In this document: positions 24,717 to 32,260 of the stretch, piece by piece
How positions within the stretch are numbered: position 1 is the first letter of the stretch
How the letters are laid out: each line of letters begins with the position of its first letter
From: a bacterium
GTDB lineage: Bacteria; Bacillota_I; Bacilli_A; Acholeplasmatales; JAEDCM01
DNA length: 34,029 nucleotides
NCBI GenBank assembly: GCA_024694145.1
Contig: JAILKD010000088.1
Span: 1 to 34,029, forward strand
Direction: 5' to 3'
Notes under the pieces: generated by a model
The model's database searches: none
What the model was told of the DNA's origin: nothing
The model's input: the letters and a program-made list of their open reading frames with translations, nothing else
Program-made: the position numbers and the translations under genes

Positions 24717-26033
24717 TTATACAAACATTATTAAATAAACTGGTAATATAATTAAATTACCTTCTTTTTTTAGAATATTTTTATTACCAAAAACAATTCC
24801 TTTTTTCATTTTATAATTTCCGTTTTCATCTATTAATTTCGGAATTGCTCTAAAATTATTTTGGTCTTTTCCTGATTTTATTTCTATTGGTAAAATTGAT
24901 AGATTATCATAATCATTAATTAGAAAATCAACTTCTCCAATTTTTTTACTATCAAAATAAAATAATTCATGTCCATGGGATATTAATTCTGTTGCACATA
25001 CTGTTTCATAAACAGATCCTAAATTAATTCCATAGTCATTATCTAATATAGCTCTTACATTATTTTTAAATAAAATGTTTGTTAACAATCCAACATCATT
25101 AAAATATAATTTCATAAGATTCTTGCTACTTGATTCTATAAGAGGAAATATGGGGTTGCTAACAGCTTTAACGCATTGTGCAATACCTGAATGAATCAAA
25201 TATTCGAAATCTTCACTATATTTCTCTGTTCTTTCTTTTTCTTTTTCCTCAATTTTATTTATTTGTAATCTTTTGACTTTGTTTTCCATATATGATGGCA
25301 TCATTTCATATATTCTACGAATATGCAATTTATGTTCTTCATCGTATTGACTACAATCATCACTATAATATAAATATGTTTGTTGCTGAACATTCCTCAT
25401 TTTATTTATGTTTTTCTCATTAACAAATTCTTTTACAGCATCTGGCATTCCACCACAAATCAAATATTCCTTGAATCTTTTTAAAAACGTTTCATGAACT
25501 GACTCGTTAATTTGAGTTAAATTATCAAAACATTCTTTTAAATAGTTTATCGCCTCTTGACCAACGTTGTTTGCCCATAAGAATTCTTCAAAGTCCATTG
25601 GGTACATCTTTAGTTCATTTATAGAACCCATAGGAATAAATGTATGCTTTAAAGTTATTCCAAGTAATGATCCACTTACAATATAGGTATATTTTTTATC
25701 TTGATTTAGTGCTTTTAACATAGTTAGAAGGTGAGGGTATACTTGTATTTCATCTAAAAAAATAATAGTATCATCAAAATCATTTAAAATAGAATTTTCA
25801 TAAGACGAGACCTGAATATAAAAGTCTCTTGTCGTTCTTATATTTGAAAAAATTTTTTCACCATTATAATCATCTTTTAAATTTATTTCTAGATAATTTT
25901 TAAAGTGTTTTTTTGAAAGATGCCTAATAATAAATGTTTTGCCTACTTGCCTTGCACCATCAATAACAAGAATTGTTTCTCTTTTACTTTTAAAATATTC
26001 AATTATTGCATTTTCTATCTTTCTTTTAAACAT
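24717..26033 (-). CDS. AAA+ ATPase with C-terminal DUF4143 domain (paralog 1)
   Basis: This 438-aa protein has an N-terminal AAA_14-type ATPase: Walker A GARQVGKT (residues 26-33), Walker B IIFLDEIQ (near 95), sensor-type VSGSLLG, and MYPMDFEEFLWA, a hallmark of this family. The C-terminal DUF4143 part ends in VDFLI with a later IEIKSGK. This D...ExK arrangement is that of a PD-(D/E)XK nuclease fold. The cellular role of these proteins is not established. The Met at 26033 is chosen over the upstream GTG because GTGGTGAT sits four bases before it. Its promoter lies within a three-copy 33-bp repeat array that resembles the one before the second paralog. Confidence 0.88.
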   Translation of the reverse strand: MFKRKIENAIIEYFKSKRETILVIDGARQVGKTFIIRHLSKKHFKNYLEINLKDDYNGEKIFSNIRTTRDFYIQVSSYENSILNDFDDTIIFLDEIQVYPHLLTMLKALNQDKKYTYIVSGSLLGITLKHTFIPMGSINELKMYPMDFEEFLWANNVGQEAINYLKECFDNLTQINESVHETFLKRFKEYLICGGMPDAVKEFVNEKNINKMRNVQQQTYLYYSDDCSQYDEEHKLHIRRIYEMMPSYMENKVKRLQINKIEEKEKERTEKYSEDFEYLIHSGIAQCVKAVSNPIFPLIESSSKNLMKLYFNDVGLLTNILFKNNVRAILDNDYGINLGSVYETVCATELISHGHELFYFDSKKIGEVDFLINDYDNLSILPIEIKSGKDQNNFRAIPKLIDENGNYKMKKGIVFGNKNILKKEGNLIILPVYLIMFV

Positions 26034-26049
26034 AATTATCACCACTTTT

Positions 26050-26148
26050 GCACTTTTCTAATATAATTATACTACTAATTTTGCACTTTTCCAATAAAAA
26101 ATAGGCGTAAAAAATACACTTTTCCAAAGAATAATAGTGATAAAGCAA
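26050..26148. repeat. Three 33-bp-period direct repeats before ATPase paralog 1
   Basis: The core ACTTTTC[CT]AA starts at 26052, 26085 and 26118, exactly 33 bp apart; on the coding strand it reads TTGGAAAAGT. The wider consensus is CACTTTTCCAA. The rest of each unit is not conserved, which suggests protein-binding sites rather than a simple tandem duplication. Confidence 0.8.
26066..26094 (-). promoter_or_regulatory. Promoter of ATPase paralog 1, inside the repeat array
   Basis: Minus strand: TTGGAA (26089-26094), a 17-base spacer and a perfect TATAAT (26066-26071). The -35 box is part of the second repeat core, and the first core lies just downstream of the -10, near the transcription start. 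Confidence 0.6.
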
Positions 26149-26170
26149 TAAAACAATTCATATTAACCAA

Positions 26171-26196
26171 CAAAAAAAGGCTTCGTTAAGCCTTTT
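26171..26196 (-). terminator. Terminator after the unknown 146-aa gene
   Basis: AAAAGGCTT-CGTT-AAGCCTTTT forms a 9-bp stem, with T runs on both sides. It lies 13 bases beyond the stop of the minus-strand gene. Confidence 0.75.
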
Positions 26197-26209
26197 ATTT
26201 GCAAATGCA

Positions 26210-26650
26210 TTATTCTTCTTTAGGTGACCAACTTTCTTGTATTGGCCTAATATCAAGTTTACCACTTACTTTTACTGATACTTGATATTTATCTTCATAT
26301 ACAATTTCACCAGGTAAAAGGTTAGTATAAACTAAATAAAATGGATGATTGTAACGCTCAAGTAGCCACATAGCTGGCATTATCATATTAAGCATTTCTT
26401 CAGAGTTTTCTGTTTTAAAAAAACATATTACTTTTTCTTGATTTTTGCACTGTGGAGGCCATGGTAATTCATGGGCAAACCAGTCATCAATTTCTTTAAA
26501 TAAACTTTTATCTTCTTCATCCATTATATCATTTTGAATTAAATCCCAGCACATACTAAAAATACCTCTAGCATACATTGTGTTTTCTGCTAATTCTTGA
26601 CCTTGAATTCTTGCATATTTAAATCTAGAAATAATATTTTTATTTTCCAT
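26210..26650 (-). CDS. Uncharacterised 146-aa protein
   Basis: I do not recognise a family. The protein is acidic and soluble, with a notable Trp and Pro content in the middle (FAHELPWPPQCKNQEKVICFFKTE) and a hydrophobic stretch near residue 95 (MIMPAMWLLERYNHPFYLVY). No nucleotide- or metal-binding motif is evident. The sequence IISRFKYARIQGQELAEN at the start looks helical. The Met at 26650 is preferred to the track's start, because GAAGGAGG lies eight bases before it. That SD sits in a perfect palindrome. The gene follows the HIT gene with a 24-bp gap to the chosen start, so they probably form one transcript ending at the hairpin beyond the stop. Confidence 0.7.
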   Translation of the reverse strand: MENKNIISRFKYARIQGQELAENTMYARGIFSMCWDLIQNDIMDEEDKSLFKEIDDWFAHELPWPPQCKNQEKVICFFKTENSEEMLNMIMPAMWLLERYNHPFYLVYTNLLPGEIVYEDKYQVSVKVSGKLDIRPIQESWSPKEE

Positions 26651-26668
26651 ATGAAGGACCTCCTTCAT
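26651..26668 (-). promoter_or_regulatory. Palindrome containing the SD of the 146-aa gene
   Basis: ATGAAGGA-GG-TCCTTCAT on the coding strand has perfect 8-bp arms, and the AAGGAGG SD lies at its centre. As RNA it could fold into a six-pair stem holding the SD in the loop, or act as a DNA operator. Confidence 0.35.
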
Positions 26669-26674
26669 TACATA

Positions 26675-27085
26675 TTATAGATTTTTAATAATTCTATTTT
26701 TTAAATCTTCAAATTTCTTTGGATCAAACTTATCACTATTATCTTTCCATTTAATATCAACAGTATCATTAATAAATCTAGGTATTACATGGATATGTAG
26801 GTGAAATACAGTTTGACCTGCAGCTTCACCACAGTTATTTAAAATATTAATACCATCGCAGTTAAATGTTTTTCTAAGAGCTTCTGCTATTTTTTTAGCT
26901 ATTTTCATAGCGTAACCAAAAGTATCAGAATCAATTTCTAAAACATTTGCGTAATGTTTTTTAGGTATCACAAGAGTGTGTCCTACACCTGCTTGTGATA
27001 AATCTAAAATACATTTAACTACATCATCTTCATATATTGTTGTTGAAGGAATACTTCCTTCTATAATCTTACAAAAAACACACAT
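26675..27085 (-). CDS. HIT-family nucleotide hydrolase (Hint-like)
   Basis: Histidine-triad proteins hydrolyse nucleotide phosphoramidates and related adenylylated compounds. The 136-aa protein has the CVFCKIIEGSIPS start typical of the Hint branch, GHTLVIPKKHYANV, DGINILNNCGEAAGQTVFHLHIHVIPR with the HxHxH active site, and a C-terminal helix. GAGGTG lies at proper distance from the ATG. Bacillus has a close relative called Hit. It probably heads a two-gene unit with the unknown 146-aa gene. A promoter is visible upstream. Confidence 0.94.
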   Translation of the reverse strand: MCVFCKIIEGSIPSTTIYEDDVVKCILDLSQAGVGHTLVIPKKHYANVLEIDSDTFGYAMKIAKKIAEALRKTFNCDGINILNNCGEAAGQTVFHLHIHVIPRFINDTVDIKWKDNSDKFDPKKFEDLKNRIIKNL

Positions 27086-27104
27086 ATTTATACACCTCTA
27101 TTTT

Positions 27105-27133
27105 ATTATATCATAAACTAAAGATTTTATGAA
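27105..27133 (-). promoter_or_regulatory. Promoter of the HIT gene
   Basis: Minus strand: TTCATA (27128-27133), a 17-base spacer and a perfect TATAAT (27105-27110), about 20 bases before the start codon. Confidence 0.55.
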
Positions 27134-27235
27134 AAAAACAACGATTTATGATCATAAGATTATTTTTTAAGAGTTTAATTAATTGATAATATAAAATCTT
27201 AAAATAATTAATCAAATAATTTAATAGATAATATA

Positions 27236-27532
27236 TTATCTTTTTTCAAATTTTTTTCTCATTTTCTCATATTTTATAACTTCATCTATATTTTTAAAAT
27301 TAGGATTAGAAAACATATTTATTATCTCATCATCTAAATCTATTGCAACACATAATTTAGTTAATGCATGCAATGATATTTCTCCTTTTGATTCAAATCT
27401 TTTAATTGTTCCAAAAGGAACATTACTCATAGTTGCTAATTCTTTTTGTGTTATATTTTTAATTTTTCTTAACATTTTAAATCTTTTAGCTAACCCTAAA
27501 ATCATTTCGTCTGTAGTTAAAAAATATAGCAT
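27236..27532 (-). CDS. XRE-family DNA-binding protein, HipB-like
   Basis: The 98-aa protein has one helix-turn-helix domain: LAKRFKMLRKIKNITQKELATMSNVPFGTIKRFESKGEISLHALTKLCVAIDL. The VPFGTIKRFE...GEISL wording and the tail (IDEVIKYEKMRKKFEKR) resemble the HipB antitoxin/repressor family, which normally regulates a downstream hipA kinase gene. No hipA-like gene follows; the next gene downstream is the HIT gene. It lies 69 bp behind the second ATPase gene, with GAGAGGGG before its ATG. It may regulate itself or the neighbouring ATPases through the inverted repeat upstream. That is inference. Confidence 0.85.
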   Translation of the reverse strand: MLYFLTTDEMILGLAKRFKMLRKIKNITQKELATMSNVPFGTIKRFESKGEISLHALTKLCVAIDLDDEIINMFSNPNFKNIDEVIKYEKMRKKFEKR

Positions 27533-27553
27533 TTTAAATCCCCTCTCTAACAG

Positions 27554-27605
27554 ATAACATATTGTCTTTTTGTGCTTCTATTTTGCAAAAAGGATAATAT
27601 GTTAT
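27554..27605. promoter_or_regulatory. Long inverted repeat between ATPase paralog 2 and the HipB-like gene
   Basis: ATAACATATTGTCTTTTTG (27554-27572) is nearly the reverse complement of CAAAAAGGATAATATGTTAT (27586-27605): one substitution and one extra base across 20 positions, with a 13-base centre. It overlaps the ATPase stop codon. No T run follows in the direction of transcription, so an operator (or mobile scar) is more likely than a terminator. Confidence 0.6.
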
Positions 27606-28948
27606 ACCAATAAATAAGCCATATAATATGGAATAGTTAATATATTATTATTTTCTCCAACATTACTATTACATAATTTTATTAAGCCGTTAACGCTTGG
27701 ATATGTTTTTTTGTCGTTTAAAATAGTTTTTGAAGATTTTGTATTACCATTTTTAGCTTTTACTTCTACTAAAGTAATTATTTTGTTATATTTTGTTATA
27801 AAATCAATTTCTAATCCACTTTCTTTTGAAAAATAGAATAAAGGAATATTCATTTTAGAAAAAGCATCTGCAATTATATTTTCATAGATATATCCCTTAT
27901 ATTGCCCCATATCACCTAGAATAATATCACTTGCTGTTCCGTCATCTAACATAGATATAAATAATCCTGTATCAGCAAAATATAATTTAAATATATTGCT
28001 AATTTTATTGCCTTCTAGTGGATTTTCAAGAATAGATAAATTATAACAATAATTTACTAATCCGTAATCAACTAACCATTGTATTGCAGAATCATATTTT
28101 GCTGATGATCCTTTTTTCTCTATGTTTGAATACATAAACTTCTTGTTTTCTTTAGCTAACTGAGACGTGATAGATGAATATATTTTATTAATATTAGCTA
28201 ATAAAGATAAATCAGTTTTCTCGTTTTCTTTTTCATCTAAATGTTTTCCAAAATCATCTTTATAGCCTTCAAGGATATCTTTTTGTTCAATTAATGCATC
28301 GCGATAATTATTATTTCTAAAAAAAGCATCAACAACAGCAGGCATTCCACCAACACAAATGTATTCCCTAAAATACCTAAGCATAGCTTCATGTATAGAA
28401 TCTCTTACGGGCCTTCTATTAATAAAACAGTCTTTTATGTATGATAATGTATCTTTATTAATTCCTTTAGCCCATAAAAACTCTTCAAAGTCCATAGGCT
28501 TCATATAAACTGTATGCTCAAATCCGATTGGAGCACCACCATGATATTTTTTATTGTATCCTTTCAGTCCTAAAAGGGATCCTGAAGCGATTATATCAAA
28601 TCTTCCGTCCTCCATAAAAGGCTTTATAGCAGCTCTTGCTCCAGAACATTCTTGTATTTCATCAAGAACTAAAACGGTTTTAAACGGAATGAATTTTTCT
28701 TTTGGCCTAATAAAAGAAATATTAGTGATAATATCATTAACATTTAAGTCTTCATTAAAACATTTTTTAAGTTCAATATCTGTTTTAAAATTTATATATA
28801 TCACATTTTCATAATTCTCTTTAGAAAATTTTTTTATTATAAAAGTTTTACCAACTTGCCTTAATCCTTTTAAAATAAATGCTTTTTTCTTAAACTGAAG
28901 TGATTTTTTCCACTCGTAGAGCTCTTTTTCGATTTTTCTTTCAAACAT
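27602..28948 (-). CDS. AAA+ ATPase with C-terminal DUF4143 domain (paralog 2)
   Basis: This 448-aa protein has the same layout as the first ATPase: GLRQVGKT Walker A near residue 30, VLVLDEIQ Walker B near 98, ASGSLLG, MKPMDFEEFLWA, and EYICVGGMPAVV. The C-terminal DUF4143 part has LEIDFITKY followed by LVEVKAKNG, again D...ExK of the PD-(D/E)XK type. The two proteins are clearly paralogs but well diverged. The Met at 28948 follows AAGGGTGAT. The promoter and a four-copy 33-bp repeat array lie directly upstream. The function of this family is unsettled; proposals of a role in mobile DNA or defence are unproven. Confidence 0.88.
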   Translation of the reverse strand: MFERKIEKELYEWKKSLQFKKKAFILKGLRQVGKTFIIKKFSKENYENVIYINFKTDIELKKCFNEDLNVNDIITNISFIRPKEKFIPFKTVLVLDEIQECSGARAAIKPFMEDGRFDIIASGSLLGLKGYNKKYHGGAPIGFEHTVYMKPMDFEEFLWAKGINKDTLSYIKDCFINRRPVRDSIHEAMLRYFREYICVGGMPAVVDAFFRNNNYRDALIEQKDILEGYKDDFGKHLDEKENEKTDLSLLANINKIYSSITSQLAKENKKFMYSNIEKKGSSAKYDSAIQWLVDYGLVNYCYNLSILENPLEGNKISNIFKLYFADTGLFISMLDDGTASDIILGDMGQYKGYIYENIIADAFSKMNIPLFYFSKESGLEIDFITKYNKIITLVEVKAKNGNTKSSKTILNDKKTYPSVNGLIKLCNSNVGENNNILTIPYYMAYLLV

Positions 28949-28971
28949 ATTTATCACCCTTCTTTAATTAT

Positions 28972-29000
28972 ATTATAGACTTTTCCAAGCGACTTTTCAA
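28972..29000 (-). promoter_or_regulatory. Promoter of ATPase paralog 2, inside the repeat array
   Basis: Minus strand: TTGAAA (28995-29000, five of six consensus bases), a 17-base spacer and a perfect TATAAT (28972-28977). The repeat core fills the spacer, so any protein bound to the repeat would cover the promoter. Confidence 0.7.
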
Positions 29001-29105
29001 CATATTTATAGACTTTTCCAAGTGAGTTTTTAGCAAAACTATAGACTTTTCCGAGCGACTTTTTTCATTTTAAGTAGATTTTTCCAAGGGACTTTTATAA
29101 AAAAT
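28974..29105. repeat. Four 33-bp direct repeats before ATPase paralog 2
   Basis: Units begin at 28974, 29007, 29040 and 29073. The consensus is TATAGACTTTTCCAAGCGACTTTT followed by about nine variable bases. The core ACTTTTCC[AG]A starts at 28979, 29012 and 29045, with ATTTTTCCAA at 29078. A second, weaker [AG]ACTTTT element lies 13 bases further on in units A, C and D, and as GAGTTTT in B. The core and the 33-bp period are the same as before paralog 1. Confidence 0.9.
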
Positions 29106-29167
29106 GTTTTATTTTTCTTATTATAATTTAAAATATTTTTTCTTATTTTACACAAAATAAAGCTTTG

Positions 29168-29196
29168 TTGTAAATAAGTTAAATAAATGATAAAAT
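29168..29196 (+). promoter_or_regulatory. Promoter of the HD-domain gene and its operon
   Basis: TTGTAA (29168-29173), a 17-base spacer and TAAAAT (29191-29196), about 40 bases before the start. It would drive the HD gene, rnmV, ksgA-Nudix and ispE, which overlap or nearly touch. Confidence 0.5.
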
Positions 29197-29235
29197 TAAT
29201 ATAGTATATTAAAAGTTCTACTATTGGAGGTATTT

Positions 29236-30414
29236 ATGGTAAATAAAGTTTTTAGAGATCCTCTATATGGCTATGTAAGAGTAAATGATGAAATAATTGA
29301 TGAATTGATAAATTCAACTGAATTTCAGCGTTTAAGACGTATAAAACAATTATGTGGTGTATCAATGGTCTTTCATATGGCAGATCATACTAGATTTTCT
29401 CATTCACTAGGTGCATATGAGCTTGCTCGTGAAGTGTTAGAGAAGGTAATTGATGTTAAAAATGCATTGAATGATTATGAAAAAACTGTTTTTTTATGTA
29501 GTGCACTACTTCATGATGTTGGACATGGTCCATATTCACATAGTTTTGAAAAAATATTTAAAATCAGTCATGAAACAATGACTAATAATATTATTTTAGG
29601 TGATAGTCATATCAATAAAATTTTAACTAAATATAATCCAAATTTAGCAAGCGATATTGCTTCAGTTATATCGCATAAGCATAAATTCCCTTTAATCGAA
29701 CAACTTGTTTCTAGTCAACTTGATGTTGATAGAATGGATTATTTAAGAAGGGACGCTTATTTTACAGGTGCACAATTTGGTGATATCGATATAGAAAAAA
29801 TATTACGTGGTATGCTTGTTAAAAATGGTAAGATTTTATTTAAATATAATTCAGTACCAAATATTGAAGATTATTTAATGAGTAGATACCATATGTATTA
29901 TCAAGTATATTTCCATCCGGTATCACGTTGTTTTGAAGTTATGTTAGAAATGATTTATCAAAGATGGTATGAGTTAATAAAGAGTGGTTATCAATTTAGA
30001 ACTGATGTAAGCTTATTAATTGATGTAATTGATAAAAAGACAGTCGACGCATTCTTAAAAATAGATGATGTATATGTAAATGGATGTATTCAACAATTTC
30101 AATATGAAAAAGATAGAATCTTAAGTGATTTAGCTACTAGATTATTTAATAGAAAACTATTTAACCATATTGATTTAAAATATGCATCAGATGAACAAGT
30201 TGATGAAATAAAAAAACTCAAGAATAACGATAAATACTATTATAAAGAAGATGTTGTTGCTAAATCTGCATATGATTATCAAATAGATGAACAAATAAAA
30301 GTATTAATCCCAGGAGATAAAGAAGTAGATTTACTAGAATTCTCACCAATAGTAAAAGCATTTAGTAGAAGTAGTAAATATACATCTAAATTAATATACT
30401 ATAGTGAAATTTAA
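29236..30414 (+). CDS. HD-domain phosphohydrolase (YwfO-like)
   Basis: This 392-aa protein belongs to the HD superfamily. The metal-binding residues are visible as HTRFSHSLGAYELA (first His), LCSALLHDVGHGPYSH (the HD pair), and DVDRMDYLRRDAYFTGA (last Asp). The QRLRRIKQLCG start is typical of a group related to dNTP triphosphohydrolases, including Bacillus YwfO. The substrate is not fixed by sequence; dNTPs are likely. GGAGG lies five bases before the Met used here, four codons inside the track ORF. It overlaps rnmV by 11 bp. Confidence 0.88.
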   Translation: MVNKVFRDPLYGYVRVNDEIIDELINSTEFQRLRRIKQLCGVSMVFHMADHTRFSHSLGAYELAREVLEKVIDVKNALNDYEKTVFLCSALLHDVGHGPYSHSFEKIFKISHETMTNNIILGDSHINKILTKYNPNLASDIASVISHKHKFPLIEQLVSSQLDVDRMDYLRRDAYFTGAQFGDIDIEKILRGMLVKNGKILFKYNSVPNIEDYLMSRYHMYYQVYFHPVSRCFEVMLEMIYQRWYELIKSGYQFRTDVSLLIDVIDKKTVDAFLKIDDVYVNGCIQQFQYEKDRILSDLATRLFNRKLFNHIDLKYASDEQVDEIKKLKNNDKYYYKEDVVAKSAYDYQIDEQIKVLIPGDKEVDLLEFSPIVKAFSRSSKYTSKLIYYSEI

Positions 30415-30934
30415 TGAAATAGTAGTTGTTGAAGGATTACATGATTTAGAACGCTTAAAAAAAATATACCCAGAGATGGATATATTAATTACTAATGGTA
30501 GTGAAATAGAAGAAAACTTACCTACTATTATAGAAGCATCTAAGAAAAGAGATATTATATTATTCTTAGATCCAGACTATCCTGGAGAAAGAATCAGGAA
30601 GAGAATTCAACAAGTAATTCCAAATGCAAAGCATGCATTTTTAAAGAAAGATTTAGCAATAAGTAAAAATAAGAGGAAAGTAGGCATTGAGCATGCCAAA
30701 GAAAGTGATTTAATTGAAGCTCTAAATAACTATCTAACACCAGTAGAAAATACTAATAACGTTAGTTATTTAGACTTATATAATCTAGGATTATTTGGTA
30801 ATGTTAATAGTCAAAAATTAAGAGATAAAGTATGTGCTAAACTTAATCTGGGGCATACTAATGGAAAGACATTTTTAAAGAGAATTAACATGTTTAACAT
30901 ATCTATTAAAGATGTAGAAAACGCCTTAAAATAG
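30404..30934 (+). CDS. rnmV: Ribonuclease M5
   Basis: RNase M5 makes the final cuts in 5S rRNA maturation. The 176-aa protein has a TOPRIM domain: VVVEGLHDLERLKK with the catalytic Glu, ITNGSEI, and LFLDPDYPGERIRKRI with the DxD pair. KKDLAISKNKRKVGIEHA follows as in the family. It starts at GTG within the end of the HD gene with no clear SD, so it is probably translated by coupling. The rnmV-ksgA-ispE order is kept from Bacilli, although the intervening genes of Bacillus are absent. Confidence 0.95.
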   Translation: MKFNEIVVVEGLHDLERLKKIYPEMDILITNGSEIEENLPTIIEASKKRDIILFLDPDYPGERIRKRIQQVIPNAKHAFLKKDLAISKNKRKVGIEHAKESDLIEALNNYLTPVENTNNVSYLDLYNLGLFGNVNSQKLRDKVCAKLNLGHTNGKTFLKRINMFNISIKDVENALK

Positions 30935-30964
30935 CGATAATTTAGTAATAAAGGAATGATTAAT

Positions 30965-32260
30965 ATGGATACAAACAAGATAATTAAAGATAATAATTTT
31001 CATATCAAAAAGAAGTTTGGACAAAACTTTTTAACTGATAAAAAAATATTAGAAAAAATCATTTCTAGTGCCGAACTAGATAGTGAAGTTGGAGTAATAG
31101 AAATAGGACCTGGACTAGGTGCTTTAACAAGCATGTTATGTGAGAATTCTAAGCGCGTTTTAGCTTATGAAATTGATAGTGATTTAATACCTATTTTAGA
31201 AAAAAATCTTGCTTCTTATAATAACTTAACTATACTAAATAAAGACATATTAGAAGCTGATGTAAATAAAGATATTAAAACATATTTATCTGATTGTAAA
31301 AGAGTTTATGTTGTTGCTAATCTTCCATATTATATTACTACACCTATATTACTTAATTTATTACAAAAGGTAAAGATTGATAAATATGTTGTTATGATGC
31401 AGCTTGAAGTAGCTGATAGATTATGTGGTAAAGTAAGCACAAAAGAATACAATTCCTTATCTATTACAATACAATATCAAGCAAGTGTTAAAAAGCTATT
31501 TAAGGTTCCTAGAACTGTATTTAAACCTGCACCAAATGTTGATAGTGCAGTTATTGAAATAAAAGCTTATAGTAACATAGAACATAAGCCTAGAAACCCT
31601 GAATTCTTCTTTGATGTAGTTAGAAATTCATTTGGTCAAAGAAGAAAAACATTAATTAATAATTTAATGAATCGTTTTGGTCCTGAAAAGGAAAGATTCA
31701 TTAAAATATTAAATGAAATGAATTTAAAAGAAACTGTTAGAAGCGAAGAATTAAGCGTAGATGAATTTGTAACTTTATCAGATAAAATCTTAGAAGAATT
31801 TATGTCAAAAGAAATGGTAGATTTGTTTGATAAAGACTTACAACCACTAGGTAAGCGCGTAGCAAGAAATACCTTAAATGAGCCAAATGCCTACTTTAAG
31901 GTTACTTGTGCAATTATTAAATTTAATGGTTTATATTTTATTCAAAAAAGAAGCCCATATAAACCAATTAGCCCAAATATTTATGAGTTCCCAGGTGGTG
32001 GGTTAGATAGTGGTGAGTCTGAATTAGATGGCTTAATTAGAGAAGTAAAAGAAGAAACTGAACTAGAACTTAAAAATATAGAGTTATTAGATAAAATAGT
32101 TGGTAAATATATTATTAGATGCATTTATATGGCTGAAGCAGTAAGCGATAAGGTTGTATTACATGAGGCTGTAGATTATAAGTGGGTTAAAAAGGATGAA
32201 TTAAAAGAAATATCTGTAATGAAAAAGAACCCTAGTTTAATGGAGAAATTAGATGATTAA
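30965..32260 (+). CDS. ksgA: Fusion: 16S rRNA dimethyltransferase KsgA + Nudix hydrolase
   Basis: Residues 1-279 are a complete KsgA, which dimethylates the two adjacent adenines near the 3' end of 16S rRNA: KKFGQNFLTD, VIEIGPGLGALT (SAM binding), NLPYYITTPI (catalytic NLPY), and FKPAPNVDSAVIEI. Residues 280-431 are a Nudix domain with VDLFDKDLQPLGKRV, FIQKRS, and the Nudix box GGLDSGESELDGLIREVKEET. The box has the catalytic REVKEE but Glu where the last Gly is usual. The beginning resembles YfcD/IPP-isomerase-like Nudix proteins. The Met at 30965 is chosen because AAGGA lies nine bases upstream. There is no clear SD at the junction, so it looks like a true fusion. It overlaps ispE by 8 bp. 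Confidence 0.92.
   Translation: MDTNKIIKDNNFHIKKKFGQNFLTDKKILEKIISSAELDSEVGVIEIGPGLGALTSMLCENSKRVLAYEIDSDLIPILEKNLASYNNLTILNKDILEADVNKDIKTYLSDCKRVYVVANLPYYITTPILLNLLQKVKIDKYVVMMQLEVADRLCGKVSTKEYNSLSITIQYQASVKKLFKVPRTVFKPAPNVDSAVIEIKAYSNIEHKPRNPEFFFDVVRNSFGQRRKTLINNLMNRFGPEKERFIKILNEMNLKETVRSEELSVDEFVTLSDKILEEFMSKEMVDLFDKDLQPLGKRVARNTLNEPNAYFKVTCAIIKFNGLYFIQKRSPYKPISPNIYEFPGGGLDSGESELDGLIREVKEETELELKNIELLDKIVGKYIIRCIYMAEAVSDKVVLHEAVDYKWVKKDELKEISVMKKNPSLMEKLDD

Noticed and set aside
27121-27240. Several palindromes between the HIT and HipB-like genes (AAGATTTTAT/ATAAAATCTT, TTATGATCATAA, GATAATATATTATC)
   Set aside because: The region is almost pure A/T, so short symmetrical stretches are expected by chance. 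None has a position that suggests a function, apart from a possible weak terminator at the HipB-like stop.
28974-29105. 33-bp repeats as a CRISPR array
   Set aside because: The conserved part is short (about 10-24 bp), the variable part is only about nine bases, there are no cas genes, and the same core precedes a paralogous gene with a promoter inside it.
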